Source: Pukyongia salina (GTDB lineage: Bacteria > Bacteroidota > Bacteroidia > Flavobacteriales > Flavobacteriaceae). From it: a stretch of 64,000 bases of DNA. The position numbers and the translations under genes are program-made. Below, piece after piece: positions 54,519 to 63,839 of the stretch (positions are counted from its first letter, which is position 1; each line of letters opens with the position of its first letter). Under the pieces are notes generated by a model, which was not told where the DNA came from, made no database searches, and saw nothing but the letters and a program-made list of their open reading frames with translations. The DNA lies in the NCBI RefSeq assembly GCF_002966125.1, contig NZ_CP027062.1, positions 186,001-250,000 of the forward strand, written 5' to 3'.

Positions 54519-55292
54519 TTAAAGTTTGTTGTTTAGCTTACTCAGTTTTATTCGAGTGAGTACTTTTTTAGTATAAAGTGGAAAATCTGCATTCAGCAGC
54601 CAGCCAAAATACCCTGGTTCCTGCTCCATCACATCTTCTACTTTCTTACCTCTGTGCTTTCCAAATGAGAACACTTCTGCTCCGTCCTTATCAAATCCAA
54701 TGTAACCGGCAAAGTCGGCATAGTTCTTATGGGAACTGAAGGTTGCCAGAGTATTTACATCATTTTCAAGATCTTCGTATTTATCTAATTGTGCTTTCAG
54801 CACCTCATAGGTTGCGATCGTATCGGCCTCTGCACTATGTGCATTTTCCAACTCTTTATTACAATAGAACTTATAGGCAGCTTCCAGGGTTCTCTTCTCC
54901 ATTTTGTGAAAAATGGTTTGTACATCCACCGAGGCAGCCTTTTTCAAGTCGAAATCCACGTCGGCTCGCAATAGTTCTTCGGCAAGTAATGGAATATCGA
55001 AACGATTGGAATTAAATCCGCCCAGGTCTGAATCCTTCATCAAAGCATGCACTTTAGGAGCCAGTTCCTTAAAGGTGGGTTCGTTGGCCACCATTTCGTC
55101 TGTAATACCGTGGATGGCAGCGGCACCAGCTGGGATTGGCATTTCCGGATTTACTCGCCAGGTGTAACTTTCTTTGTTACCGTTTGGATGTACTTTAAGG
55201 ATAGAAATCTCTACAATTCGGTCTGTTGCAACATTAGTACCAGTTGTTTCAAGGTCGAAAAAACAGATAGGTTTAGATAATTTCAATTCCAT
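54519..55292 (-). CDS. 3'-5' exonuclease with a DUF3820-like C-terminal domain
   Basis: DnaQ-like (DEDDh) 3'-5' exonuclease, 257 residues, possibly proofreading or repair (ExoX-like). The first motif is FFDLETTGT (D13, E15), then GFNSNRFDIPLLAEE and the last motif HSAEADTIATYEVL. The C-terminal 70 residues end in FSFGKHRGKKVEDVMEQEPGYFGWLL, matching the stand-alone DUF3820 protein at 29340. I start at ATG 55292: the longer frame overlaps the divergent promoter region, and a TACATTTG -7 element on the minus strand lies 17 bases before this ATG. Confidence 0.88.
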   Translation of the reverse strand: MELKLSKPICFFDLETTGTNVATDRIVEISILKVHPNGNKESYTWRVNPEMPIPAGAAAIHGITDEMVANEPTFKELAPKVHALMKDSDLGGFNSNRFDIPLLAEELLRADVDFDLKKAASVDVQTIFHKMEKRTLEAAYKFYCNKELENAHSAEADTIATYEVLKAQLDKYEDLENDVNTLATFSSHKNYADFAGYIGFDKDGAEVFSFGKHRGKKVEDVMEQEPGYFGWLLNADFPLYTKKVLTRIKLSKLNNKL

Positions 55293-55301
55293 AGGCACGA
55301 T

Positions 55302-55333
55302 TTGTGATGCAAATGTAGTAATTACTACTTTTG
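55302..55333 (+). promoter_or_regulatory. Promoter of the glutaredoxin-like gene
   Basis: Plus strand: TTG (55302-55304), a 21-base spacer, then TACTTTTG (55326-55333), a full match to the flavobacterial consensus. The -33 part overlaps the transcription start zone of the opposing promoter. Confidence 0.65.
55310..55317 (-). promoter_or_regulatory. -7 promoter element of the exonuclease gene
   Basis: TACATTTG on the minus strand, a full TAnnTTTG match 17 bases before the ATG. It lies only 8 bases from the divergent -7 element of the glutaredoxin-like gene. Confidence 0.62.
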
Positions 55334-55344
55334 TGATGCTTGTT

Positions 55345-55959
55345 ATGAGACCTAATTTACTTTTTTTATTGATACTTTTTTTCTGCAATCTTTCCTATGC
55401 ACAGGGTCTGAAAGTTCTGATAAAGGAAAAGAAGAAAGGAAAACGCCTGATTCTCATCGCAGAAAATAAAACCCCGGACACCCTCAATGTCTTTTTGATG
55501 GTAAATGCTGAAGGTTACAGGAGAAGCGCTTCAAAACCTGTGATAAAGAATATTCCTCCCCTCTCCGAAACTCCTATGATCACCCTAATCGAACTGGACA
55601 ATGTGGAGTCTTTCTATACCTTCGATCTGGTGGTCAATGAAAAGGAACACAATCTGCAATTTTCGTACGATGAACCCGAGCGGGACATCGAAAGGGTGGT
55701 ACAAGGGAAGTTGATCATCTTTTCGGCCGACGGTTGTACGAAATGTGAGCGATTATCACAAAAATTAAATGAGAACCGAATACAGCATCGAATCTTTAAT
55801 ATCCAAAAAGACGCTGTGCTTTACGGACAATTTATGAGTTTTATTGAACGCAAATTAACCGAAGAAACCAAGATAAGGTTTCCGGTGATATGGTATAGAG
55901 ACGATGTTATATTTGGTTATAACGACCTGGAGGATCTTGTCCTAAGACTCAAAGATTGA
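55345..55959 (+). CDS. Exported glutaredoxin-like protein
   Basis: A 204-residue protein with a signal peptide (about 1-19, MRPNLLFLLILFFCNLSYAQ). The middle is a beta-rich domain of unknown type; the last 80 residues form a glutaredoxin/thioredoxin-like fold with the redox pair CTKC (KLIIFSADGCTKCERLSQKL) and a cis-Pro-like FPVIW segment. A periplasmic disulfide or glutaredoxin role is inferred. I start at ATG 55345; ATG 55336 lies only 2 bases after the -7 element and would be outside the transcript. Confidence 0.78.
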   Translation: MRPNLLFLLILFFCNLSYAQGLKVLIKEKKKGKRLILIAENKTPDTLNVFLMVNAEGYRRSASKPVIKNIPPLSETPMITLIELDNVESFYTFDLVVNEKEHNLQFSYDEPERDIERVVQGKLIIFSADGCTKCERLSQKLNENRIQHRIFNIQKDAVLYGQFMSFIERKLTEETKIRFPVIWYRDDVIFGYNDLEDLVLRLKD

Positions 55960-56022
55960 ACAGGAAATCAAAAAATAATAAATCGGCCTTCCTGGCTTGC
56001 TACTTAACTAAAAATTATATCG

Positions 56023-57357
56023 CTAAACTTCGCGGTTCACATCCCAGGCTTCGAGATAATCGGCCACTGCTTTTACAAATTGTCCTCCTAAGGCTCCATT
56101 AACTACACGGTGGTCATAGCTATGCGACAAGAACATCTTGTATCGAATTCCAATAAAATCACCTTCAGAGGTCTCGATTACCGCCGGCACTTTTCGAATA
56201 GCGCCCAGCGCAAGGATCCCTACCTGGGGTTGGTTTATAATAGGCGTACCCATCACACTTCCGAAGGTACCTACATTAGTAACTGTATAAGTGCCTCCCT
56301 GGATCTCGTCCGGCTTTAATTGTCCGTTGCGAGCACGATTAGCCAGGTCGTTCACTGCCTTGCTCATCCCAACAAGGTTAAGCTGATCTGCATTTTTGAT
56401 AACCGGGACTATTAGGTTTCCATCGGCCAGGGCTGCAGCCATTCCCAGATTGATGTTTCTGCGTTTGATGATCTTGTCGCCATCCACCGAAATATTCATC
56501 ATAGGAAATTCGCGAAGCGCTTTGGCCACTGCTTCCATGAATATAGGAGTAAACGTAAGTTTTTCGCCTTCTCGTTTCTCGAATCCGTCTTTCACTTTGT
56601 TTCGCCAGTTCCATATCTTGGTAACATCACACTCAACAAAACTCTGCACATGAGCGGAGGTTTGAGTACTTTCTATCATGTGATGGGCGATCAATTTACC
56701 CATTCGGGTCATCTCGATGATCTCATCCTCACCATTCACCGATACAGGAACTACGGGCTTAGAAACGGACACGGGTTTTTCTGGTCTCGCGGCTTCTACG
56801 GCTGGCGTTGTAGCTGCCGGGGTCGATGTACGACTCTTCAAATAAGATAGAATATCGTTTTTGGTAACCCTTCCATCCTTACCTGTTCCCGGGACCGCAT
56901 CTAATTCGTTTTGCGTTATCCCTTCTTCCGAAGCTATGTTTCTTACCAGGGGTGAGTAAAATCTTTCCCCTTTATTCTCAATAACCGGTTGCGTACTCGC
57001 TTTGGCTTCTGCCACTCTCTCCTCAACGGCTGCTACTACTTCTGGTGCAGGTGTGTCTGCAGTATTTTCCTGTACTTCTGTTTCGGCCAAATCTACCCCG
57101 TTAGAACCCAAATCGCCATCAGTTTCGATGATTGCTATGGTTTGTCCTACCTGTACTACATCGTCTGCCTCGAACAATCGTTCTACCAATACCCCATCCA
57201 CTTCACTTGGCACTTCGCTGTCTACTTTATCGGTAGCGATCTCCAGCACCGCCTCATCGGCTTCTATGGTATCTCCAATTTCCTTGAGCCAGTTGGTTAC
57301 CGTTGCTTCAGCAACACTCTCACCCATTTTTGGAAGTTTCAATTCAAATTTTGCCAT
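56023..57357 (-). CDS. Dihydrolipoamide acyltransferase (E2) of a 2-oxoacid dehydrogenase complex
   Basis: E2 core of a 2-oxoacid dehydrogenase complex, 444 residues. The N-terminal lipoyl domain has the lipoylated lysine K44 in EIATDKVDSEVP. An Ala/Thr/Glu-rich linker follows, then the peripheral subunit-binding domain (FYSPLVRNIASEEGI ... VTKNDILSYL). The catalytic domain ends with HSYDHRVVNGALGG, in which H416 is the active-site histidine. Sequence pattern favours the branched-chain or 2-oxoglutarate type over pyruvate, but the subtype cannot be fixed; E1 and E3 genes are not adjacent. Confidence 0.92.
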   Translation of the reverse strand: MAKFELKLPKMGESVAEATVTNWLKEIGDTIEADEAVLEIATDKVDSEVPSEVDGVLVERLFEADDVVQVGQTIAIIETDGDLGSNGVDLAETEVQENTADTPAPEVVAAVEERVAEAKASTQPVIENKGERFYSPLVRNIASEEGITQNELDAVPGTGKDGRVTKNDILSYLKSRTSTPAATTPAVEAARPEKPVSVSKPVVPVSVNGEDEIIEMTRMGKLIAHHMIESTQTSAHVQSFVECDVTKIWNWRNKVKDGFEKREGEKLTFTPIFMEAVAKALREFPMMNISVDGDKIIKRRNINLGMAAALADGNLIVPVIKNADQLNLVGMSKAVNDLANRARNGQLKPDEIQGGTYTVTNVGTFGSVMGTPIINQPQVGILALGAIRKVPAVIETSEGDFIGIRYKMFLSHSYDHRVVNGALGGQFVKAVADYLEAWDVNREV

Positions 57358-57395
57358 AGGAGTGTATCTTTCTTGTACGCTTTAATATTGCGCCA

Positions 57396-57403
57396 CAAAA
57401 TTA
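57396..57403 (-). promoter_or_regulatory. -7 promoter element of the E2 gene
   Basis: TAATTTTG on the minus strand, a full TAnnTTTG match 38 bases before the ATG. Confidence 0.6.
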
Positions 57404-57435
57404 GTCAAATTTTGAATGTTTAGGATTGATATTAG

Positions 57436-58566
57436 TTAAAAAACGACAACAATTCCTTTTTCGTCACTTTTATCGCTCCCGAGCATAAAATTGCATCCGG
57501 AAGGCCTTATTCTGAAGTGGTTACCCCTTTTTTTAAGCCGCTTCATAACCATAAATATCTGATTATAAGACATATACTCCTCATCAAAAACGAACAGCGT
57601 ATTTTTGAAATCTTTGTCATTAAGGATGGCTTTTGAAGCCGATTTCGCAGGTATTTCGAGTTTTTCTGAAAGATTTTTCAGCAAATTAAAGTTATCGGTG
57701 ATAATTACGGCTTCCGAAGGCGGAATAGCCTTGTTCCGGCTACGCTTGCCCGTTAATTTACGTATCAATTTACTTAGGGATAAACCTAAGTGAACTCCTG
57801 CATCGCTTAGGAAATTGGATGCAAAATGTTTCCTGTAAAAAATGTGCATGGCCCCGTAGAAGCGATCCAGATATGTAGAGTCGTTCTGCGGGCTTTCTCC
57901 TTTATAATGAAGGATACCGTCGGTTCCCATATAATGATTCTTATATCCCGCCTGCAATACCTTATACGAGAAGTCTATATCCTCCCCATACATAAAATAG
58001 TCTTCATCGAAACCACCCACTTCTTCATAAACAGACCTTTTAAGAAACATAAATGCACCGGGTAATACAGCTACTTCACCTGTATCGGTTTCGGCTATAT
58101 CATTGGCATAATATCCATTTTTATTTTTTCTGAAACCGAGTAGTTTTACAATAGATGCCCAAGGAGTAGGCACATTTCTTTTGCTTTCCGGAAGGAAATT
58201 TCCAGTTCCATCCATCAGTTGCACACCGAGTATCCCAAGATCAGGATTTTCTGAACTGTAATGAAGACAATTGCTGAAAATGGTGTGCGGTACGGCTGTA
58301 TCCGGATTGAGTATGCACACATATTCTCCCTGAGCCTGGGCAACGGCCTGATTATTCGCTTTGCTGAACCCTACATTCTCATTATTCTCTATCAACCTGA
58401 TGGTAGGAAATTTTTCTTTCATCATTTGGCAGCTATCATCGGCCGAATTATTATCGATCACAATAATCTCTGCATCCAGGGAAGTTATGGCTTGTTGCAC
58501 ACTTCGAACTGCCTGTTCGAGGAAATATCGAACATTATAATTGAGAATGATGACAGACAATTTCAA
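57436..58566 (-). CDS. Glycosyltransferase family 2 protein
   Basis: A 376-residue GT-A glycosyltransferase. The N-terminal fold starts [21 protein letters not shown], with the donor-binding [10 protein letters not shown] and the DxD-like ILNPDT segments. [18 protein letters not shown] is the family's acceptor-side motif (ED). The C-terminal 120 residues have no recognised domain and may contact the membrane. The donor and acceptor are unknown; rhamnosyl or galactosyl transfer to surface polymers is typical. It overlaps the recR stop region by 4 bases (ATGA) and is co-translated with it. Confidence 0.87.
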   Translation of the reverse strand: MKLSVIILNYNVRYFLEQAVRSVQQAITSLDAEIIVIDNNSADDSCQMMKEKFPTIRLIENNENVGFSKANNQAVAQAQGEYVCILNPDTAVPHTIFSNCLHYSSENPDLGILGVQLMDGTGNFLPESKRNVPTPWASIVKLLGFRKNKNGYYANDIAETDTGEVAVLPGAFMFLKRSVYEEVGGFDEDYFMYGEDIDFSYKVLQAGYKNHYMGTDGILHYKGESPQNDSTYLDRFYGAMHIFYRKHFASNFLSDAGVHLGLSLSKLIRKLTGKRSRNKAIPPSEAVIITDNFNLLKNLSEKLEIPAKSASKAILNDKDFKNTLFVFDEEYMSYNQIFMVMKRLKKRGNHFRIRPSGCNFMLGSDKSDEKGIVVVF

Positions 58567-59180
58567 CTTTTCAGCGAGGTTTCGAACGGAATTCGGTTTA
58601 AAATACTTCGGCCCAGAGTCACTTCATCTGCATATTCTAACTCATCGCCTACCGATATGCCCCGAGCTATGGTAGTAGAAAGTACATTGAAGCCTTCTAT
58701 CTGCTTGTAGATATAAAAATTGGTGGTATCTCCTTCCATGGTCGAACTCAATGCGAAGATCAGCTCTTCTACTTGTCCGTTACTCACTTTATCCACCAGG
58801 GAGGGAATATTGAGATCGCCGGGCCCAATACCGTCCATGGGCGAGATCTTTCCTCCCAGGACATGATAATGCCCCCGGTACTGACTCGTATTCTCGATCG
58901 CCATTACATCCCTTATATCTTCCACAACACACACCTGTTTTTCATTTCGGCCCGGATTTGCACATATCTCACAGAGGGTAAGATCGGAGATGTTATGACA
59001 GTTCTTACAAAAATTGATCTCATTTCGCATTTTCTCCAAAGCTGCCGCTAATTGTGAAGTTTGTTCCTGCGGCTGTTTCAGCATATGTAAAACAAGTCGC
59101 AAAGCTGTTCGCTTGCCAATTCCGGGCAATTGCGACATCTCGTTCACCGCATTTTCAAGTAATTTTGAAGAGAAATCCAT
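58563..59180 (-). CDS. recR: Recombination protein RecR
   Basis: Mediator of RecA loading in the RecFOR pathway, 205 residues. The helix-hairpin-helix start ([22 protein letters not shown]), the zinc finger with C58, C61, C70 and C73 ([16 protein letters not shown]) and the Toprim domain ([16 protein letters not shown], with [12 protein letters not shown]) are all present. First gene of a recR-GT2 pair with coupled translation. Confidence 0.97.
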   Translation of the reverse strand: MDFSSKLLENAVNEMSQLPGIGKRTALRLVLHMLKQPQEQTSQLAAALEKMRNEINFCKNCHNISDLTLCEICANPGRNEKQVCVVEDIRDVMAIENTSQYRGHYHVLGGKISPMDGIGPGDLNIPSLVDKVSNGQVEELIFALSSTMEGDTTNFYIYKQIEGFNVLSTTIARGISVGDELEYADEVTLGRSILNRIPFETSLKS

Positions 59181-59210
59181 AGGTTTAGAATACCCGGCAA
59201 GATAAAAAAA

Positions 59211-59242
59211 ATGCTTCAGAAAACAGAGGTATTCCGAAGCAT
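59211..59242 (-). terminator. Terminator of the T9SS beta-propeller gene
   Basis: On the minus strand, an 11-bp stem ATGCTTCGGAA/TTCTGAAGCAT with one G-U pair, followed by eight T. It lies 18 bases after the stop at 59261 and just before recR. Confidence 0.85.
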
Positions 59243-59260
59243 CTCACATTAGTGGATCCC

Positions 59261-61741
59261 TTACTTTTTTACGAATTTTTTAGTGGCCTGTCCCATTTCG
59301 GTTTGAATGCGAATGAAATATACACCTCGTGTCAAATTGGATATATCGATAGCCTCATTATTGGAAACTTGTTTTTCAAACTGAACTAACTTCCCTCCCA
59401 CATCAAATATTCGCACCTCAGCCTCGAAAGCTGTTCCGGCAGCTATCCAAATATGGTCATCTCCCGGGTTTGGATAAATCGATACCGTATTAGAATTGAA
59501 CAAGTCGTTCCCCCCCAGGATCACATCGGCAATAGGCGACGCCCAGAGTCCGCGGCCATAAGTAGCAGCGTATATCTTTTCATCGGCATAATTGATCTCC
59601 AGTTCGTTGATGATCACGTTAGGTAAGTTGGTATTGTAGGGTTGCCACTCATTTAAGGTATCGTCTATATAATAGATACCGTAGTTCATACCAATATAGA
59701 GTCCGTTAGCCCCATTATCCTGCCACACCAGAGCCAGCGCACTGAAATTTGGCAGATTCTTCTTATAGTTCTCCCAGGTAGCACCCCCATCATTCGAGAT
59801 AAAAATCGAATTGTTATTAGCAACGGCCACTGCGATCTTATCCGGATCCGCCGGATGTATGGCAATGGAATTGATAGACCCTCCGGGTAAGGATTTTAAT
59901 ACCCAATTAGTTGCTCCTCCATCATCGGTGCGATAAAGCTGTCCACTATTACTGGCGTACATCACCAGGTTGTTTGATGGTGCGATCTTCAAATTATCCA
60001 GACTGGCATTAAAATTTTGAGAGATAGCTGTCCAGGTAATTCCTTTATTCGTGGATTTATATACATAATTGTAACCGAGATAAATTGTATTTGGCTCGAT
60101 GGGATCCTGTTCGAAGGGCGTTACCCATTCACCGCTACCTGTGCCGGGTTCATTTAAATTAATAATACTCGCGGCTGCATCTTCGGTTCGATAAAGACGG
60201 CCAAATTGTATGGTGCCGTACATTATATCCGGATTATCCTTATCCACAAATCCTTCCATGCCATCGGCACCTATCCAGTCCTTCCATCCCTCTGCTGCCG
60301 TGTAAAAGGAAGAGCCATTATCCTGGGAACCACCAGTTACGATCACGTCTGGGGTTTGTGCAACCCCTATCTTATACCACTGCCTGATACCCAGGCCAGA
60401 GGAGAGATCGGTATAATAATCGGAGGTTAGATTAACGGTATCTTCGGCTTTAAAGATTCCTCCGTCTGTACCCACATACAAGGTGGAACCGTTAAATAAC
60501 ATAATATCCACATCGGCATGGCAGTAACCAATGTTGGCCGTGGCAGCTGCATCGGGTATCCAGTCTGCCGTACAGGTGAACGATACACCGCCGTCCATGG
60601 ATCGCCAGGTAAGGACTCCGGCAATATGTACTTCATCTGCATTGGCAGGGTTTACCGCTATATCCATGTCGCGAGGTGCCTGTCCGCTGTTATCCAAGCC
60701 CGCTGTACTATATCCAAAGTAGTTTAGCCCCCCCTGATCCAGTTCTGTAAACGTATCGCCACCATCCGTCGATCTATAGAATCCGCCAAATATTCCACTA
60801 TCGGCTTCCAGCACGTAGACTCTGTCCGGATCTGCCGCAGAGACCCCTATCATTTTTGGTCCGTTCTGAAATCCACCTATTGTGGTAAAGGTCATACCGC
60901 CATCTGTTGATTTATGTACCCCGGCCCCACTGGCATAGACGATATCCGGGTTGCCGGGTTTAAATTCTATATCGTAAGCCTGGTTATCAATACCGGTATT
61001 GGTCCAGCTGACTCCTCCATCTGTACTTCTGTAGATGCCCGCATTTTGAGAACAGGCAAACATGATAGATGAATTGGAAGGATGAATAACAATCTTATTG
61101 ATGAGCGAGTTGCTCATATCGGCCAACAGGTTCCAGGTGGCACCGGCATCGGTCGATTTAAATATGATCCCGCTGGAAGATCCCGAGAAATACGTATCTG
61201 GATTGGAAGGATCTATAGTGACTGCATACACATACAAATTAGAAAAAAAGTCGTTGAGCGGGGTCCAGTTTAGACCACCATCTGTAGTTTTCCACACCCC
61301 TCCTGTATTTGCTCCAACGATAATATGATCGCTGTCATTCTCATCGATCGAAATACCCGTGATCCTTCCTACTCCCGGATTCCAGCTAGTTGTGGCATTC
61401 CAGTTTGTAGGGCCCAATTCTTCCCAATTATCGGATAATGGTTGTCTGCTACCTGCAGTTTCATTGAGGTACGCATTATAGCGTTCAAACTCGGTAAGGT
61501 TTTCGGTTATTGCAGGCAGGAAACCATCTTCCTTCACCATTCGAAGGGCATTGTATTCCCATCGTTTGAATTGTTTATAGCCAGATCCTCGTCCTTTATC
61601 TTTACCTTCAAAATAAGCCTCTGCGCTATCTATTATTTCCTGAACCGGATACGTTCCGGCATCTATCATTTGAAGATATTCCTGAGAATTCGCAGTAAAG
61701 TTTAAAAGAAACAGGATTATTGAAGTACAAAGAGTTTTCAT
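59261..61741 (-). CDS. Secreted VPS10/sortilin-like beta-propeller protein with a type A T9SS domain
   Basis: A surface-exposed protein of 826 residues. I start at ATG 61741, giving a signal peptide (MKTLCTSIILFLLNFTANSQ); the 11-residue extension upstream has none. From about residue 110 it has repeated Asp-box/BNR-like hairpins (GVWKTTDGGLNWTPLN; YRSTDGGVSWTNTG; FISNDGGATWENYK), typical of sortilin/VPS10 propellers and bacterial xyloglucanase-like GH74 proteins, without a clear catalytic acid. The last 80 residues (VSIYPNPGDDHIWI to FVKK) are the T9SS sorting tail. A binding rather than enzymatic role is likelier. Confidence 0.88.
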   Translation of the reverse strand: MKTLCTSIILFLLNFTANSQEYLQMIDAGTYPVQEIIDSAEAYFEGKDKGRGSGYKQFKRWEYNALRMVKEDGFLPAITENLTEFERYNAYLNETAGSRQPLSDNWEELGPTNWNATTSWNPGVGRITGISIDENDSDHIIVGANTGGVWKTTDGGLNWTPLNDFFSNLYVYAVTIDPSNPDTYFSGSSSGIIFKSTDAGATWNLLADMSNSLINKIVIHPSNSSIMFACSQNAGIYRSTDGGVSWTNTGIDNQAYDIEFKPGNPDIVYASGAGVHKSTDGGMTFTTIGGFQNGPKMIGVSAADPDRVYVLEADSGIFGGFYRSTDGGDTFTELDQGGLNYFGYSTAGLDNSGQAPRDMDIAVNPANADEVHIAGVLTWRSMDGGVSFTCTADWIPDAAATANIGYCHADVDIMLFNGSTLYVGTDGGIFKAEDTVNLTSDYYTDLSSGLGIRQWYKIGVAQTPDVIVTGGSQDNGSSFYTAAEGWKDWIGADGMEGFVDKDNPDIMYGTIQFGRLYRTEDAAASIINLNEPGTGSGEWVTPFEQDPIEPNTIYLGYNYVYKSTNKGITWTAISQNFNASLDNLKIAPSNNLVMYASNSGQLYRTDDGGATNWVLKSLPGGSINSIAIHPADPDKIAVAVANNNSIFISNDGGATWENYKKNLPNFSALALVWQDNGANGLYIGMNYGIYYIDDTLNEWQPYNTNLPNVIINELEINYADEKIYAATYGRGLWASPIADVILGGNDLFNSNTVSIYPNPGDDHIWIAAGTAFEAEVRIFDVGGKLVQFEKQVSNNEAIDISNLTRGVYFIRIQTEMGQATKKFVKK

Positions 61742-61833
61742 TTTTTCTAATAAAATAGTGTTTACAAACACCAAATTTTCAATTGGTTATAAAAGTATTA
61801 AAAAAAATGAAGGAGCATCGAGGTCAAACTTTG

Positions 61834-61841
61834 TATTTTTA
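61834..61841 (+). promoter_or_regulatory. Probable -7 element of the symporter gene
   Basis: TATTTTTA, one mismatch to TAnnTTTG, 24 bases before the ATG. Confidence 0.42.
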
Positions 61842-61865
61842 CAAGCACCTCGAATACATTAATAT

Positions 61866-63302
61866 ATGCAACCACTACATATCATTTATCTAATTGCAGC
61901 CTATTTTGGGGTGCTTATACTGGTTTCTGTATTCACTAATAAGGGAGGAAGTAATGCCGATTTTTTTAAGGCAGGTAAAAGATCTCCCTGGTATCTGGTA
62001 GCCTTCGGAATGATTGGCGCTTCGCTGAGTGGGGTTACATTTATTTCGGTGCCCGGATGGGTGGAGGCTTCAAAATTTAGCTATTTCCAGGTGGTCCTTG
62101 GGTATACGATTGGTTATGCAGTGATAGGTACTGTGTTATTACCATTGTATTACAGGCTTAATCTCACCTCTATATATACCTACCTTGAAGGCCGTTTCGG
62201 TAACAATTCGTATAAAACAGGTGCTTCATTCTTTCTTTTGTCGAGAGTTGTGGGTGCCAGTTTCCGTTTATATTTAGTTGCTATTGTACTCCAGAATCTC
62301 GTATTCGATGCCCTTAATATACCATTCTGGGTTACGGTTACTATCACCATCTTACTCATTTGGCTTTACACCTTTAAAAGCGGGATCAAGACCATTGTAT
62401 GGACCGATACATTACAAACATTGTTTATGCTAATTGCGGTGGGTGTTGCGATCTATTATGTAGCCACCGATCTAGGACTGGACGCCGGGTCTGTTTTCGG
62501 GTTTATCGCAGATAGTGATCTTTCCCAGATCTTCTTTTTCGAAGATTGGAAAAGTGGTGATCATTTTGTAAAACAATTTATCAGCGGGGCATTTATCGCT
62601 ATTGTGATGACCGGCCTCGACCAGGATATGATGCAGAAAAACCTCACCTGTAGATCTCTGAAAGACGCTCAAAAGAATATGTTCTGGTTTACGATCGTGC
62701 TCACAATTGTGAATTTCATTTTCCTCGCTCTTGGTTTATTATTAACTGTATACGCTCAACAAAACGGAGTGGATGCCGTTCGTGACCAATTATTTCCAAC
62801 CATAGCGATGAAATCGGGCTTAGGGATAGGAATTGCGGTGTTCTTTATGCTCGGTTTAATTGCCGCAGCATATTCCAGTGCGGATAGCGCGTTAACCTCC
62901 CTAACTACCTCTTTCAGTATCGATATTATGGAGATAGAGAAGAAATACGATGCAGTGAAGCAGGTGGTAATGCGCAAACGGATTCATGTTTTGGCTTCCC
63001 TGGTATTAATTGCAGTCATCATTATTTTTAAATACCTCATCGCAGACGCTACGGTTATTGCAAAATTGTTCACTTTTGCCGGCTATACCTATGGGCCCTT
63101 GCTGGGTCTTTATGCTTTTGGCTTATTTACTAAATGGGAGGTAAAGGATAAACTCGTGCCATGGATCGCCGTGGCTACCCCGTTTGCAGGATACTTAATT
63201 AGCTACCTGGCCACATTATGGATAAATTTCGATTTCGGTTTCTTTATCCTCATTTTAAACGGAGCTCTCACCTTTTTAGGACTAATATTGATTAGACGCT
63301 AA
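61866..63302 (+). CDS. Sodium:solute symporter family protein
   Basis: Inner-membrane transporter of the SSS family, 478 residues, with about 13 hydrophobic helices. Conserved SSS features are GASLSGVTFISVPG in helix 2, GRFGNNSYKTGASFFLLSR, and the sodium-site region AAYSSADSALTSLTTSFSIDI in helix 8. The N-terminal helix begins LHIIYLIAAYFGVLILVSVF. The substrate cannot be told: family members carry sugars, amino acids, nucleosides or vitamins. Its end overlaps the convergent CoA-binding gene by 21 bases. Confidence 0.92.
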   Translation: MQPLHIIYLIAAYFGVLILVSVFTNKGGSNADFFKAGKRSPWYLVAFGMIGASLSGVTFISVPGWVEASKFSYFQVVLGYTIGYAVIGTVLLPLYYRLNLTSIYTYLEGRFGNNSYKTGASFFLLSRVVGASFRLYLVAIVLQNLVFDALNIPFWVTVTITILLIWLYTFKSGIKTIVWTDTLQTLFMLIAVGVAIYYVATDLGLDAGSVFGFIADSDLSQIFFFEDWKSGDHFVKQFISGAFIAIVMTGLDQDMMQKNLTCRSLKDAQKNMFWFTIVLTIVNFIFLALGLLLTVYAQQNGVDAVRDQLFPTIAMKSGLGIGIAVFFMLGLIAAAYSSADSALTSLTTSFSIDIMEIEKKYDAVKQVVMRKRIHVLASLVLIAVIIIFKYLIADATVIAKLFTFAGYTYGPLLGLYAFGLFTKWEVKDKLVPWIAVATPFAGYLISYLATLWINFDFGFFILILNGALTFLGLILIRR

Positions 63303-63641
63303 AAGCACCAGGCTGCAGGCCACATCCACCTTAATATTATTTTTTAAGAGTATATCGTAAAACTCCGGATTTTCAGTTCCGGGATTAAAAATCACCCGTT
63401 CCGGATTGAGAGAGACTACATAGTCGTAATATTCCGGTTGCCTTTTTGCGCCCAGGTAGAGACTTACCGTGTGCACATCTTTCAATGGTTCTTTTTCAGT
63501 AATAATATCAACATCGGCAATAGTCCCAGTTCTATTTCCTATCGCAACAACCGGATAACCTTTAGCCCTCAGTCTGTGAATTACAAGGTTCGAATAACGA
63601 TCAAGGTTTGTACTGGCACCTATTACAACTGTCTTTTTCAT
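63282..63641 (-). CDS. CoA-binding domain protein (YccU-like)
   Basis: A 119-residue Rossmann-fold protein. The start KKTVVIGASTNLDRYSNLVIHRLRAKGYPVVAIG and the closing LVLLASNQY are typical of YccU-type CoA-binding domain proteins. It should bind CoA or a nucleotide; the function is unknown. Conserved in flavobacteria near recR and a sodium:solute symporter (inference from memory of such clusters). It has its own promoter element. Confidence 0.9.
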   Translation of the reverse strand: MKKTVVIGASTNLDRYSNLVIHRLRAKGYPVVAIGNRTGTIADVDIITEKEPLKDVHTVSLYLGAKRQPEYYDYVVSLNPERVIFNPGTENPEFYDILLKNNIKVDVACSLVLLASNQY

Positions 63642-63663
63642 GCAGTATTTTTTTTATGGACCC

Positions 63664-63671
63664 CAAAAGTA
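63664..63671 (-). promoter_or_regulatory. -7 promoter element of the CoA-binding protein gene
   Basis: TACTTTTG on the minus strand, a full TAnnTTTG match 22 bases before the ATG. Confidence 0.6.
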
Positions 63672-63801
63672 TTAAAACTAAGTTAAAAAAGAGAAGTGCT
63701 GTAACAAAGTGTCTTTGGATACGTCTATAGAATAGAAATATTTCTGCTTTACTGTGAAAATTTTTACGTTGATGGTTAGTGTTAATAATAGCAGTAAAGT
63801 T

Positions 63802-63832
63802 ACAAGCCCCGGGTTCTAGTCCTGGGGCTTGT
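63802..63832. repeat. GC-rich hairpin with a T-loop-like loop
   Basis: Reads as 7 bp (ACAAGCC/GGCTTGT) stacked on 5 bp (CCGGG/CCTGG, one G-T) with a 7-base loop TTCTAGT. This is the geometry of a tRNA acceptor-T-arm minihelix, but there is no D or anticodon arm and no CCA. It may simply be a terminator or intergenic repeat. Confidence 0.6.
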
Positions 63833-63839
63833 TCTTTTA

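Noticed and set aside
63802-63832. A tRNA gene
   Set aside because: Only acceptor/T-arm-like pairing is present; no D arm, anticodon arm or CCA was found.
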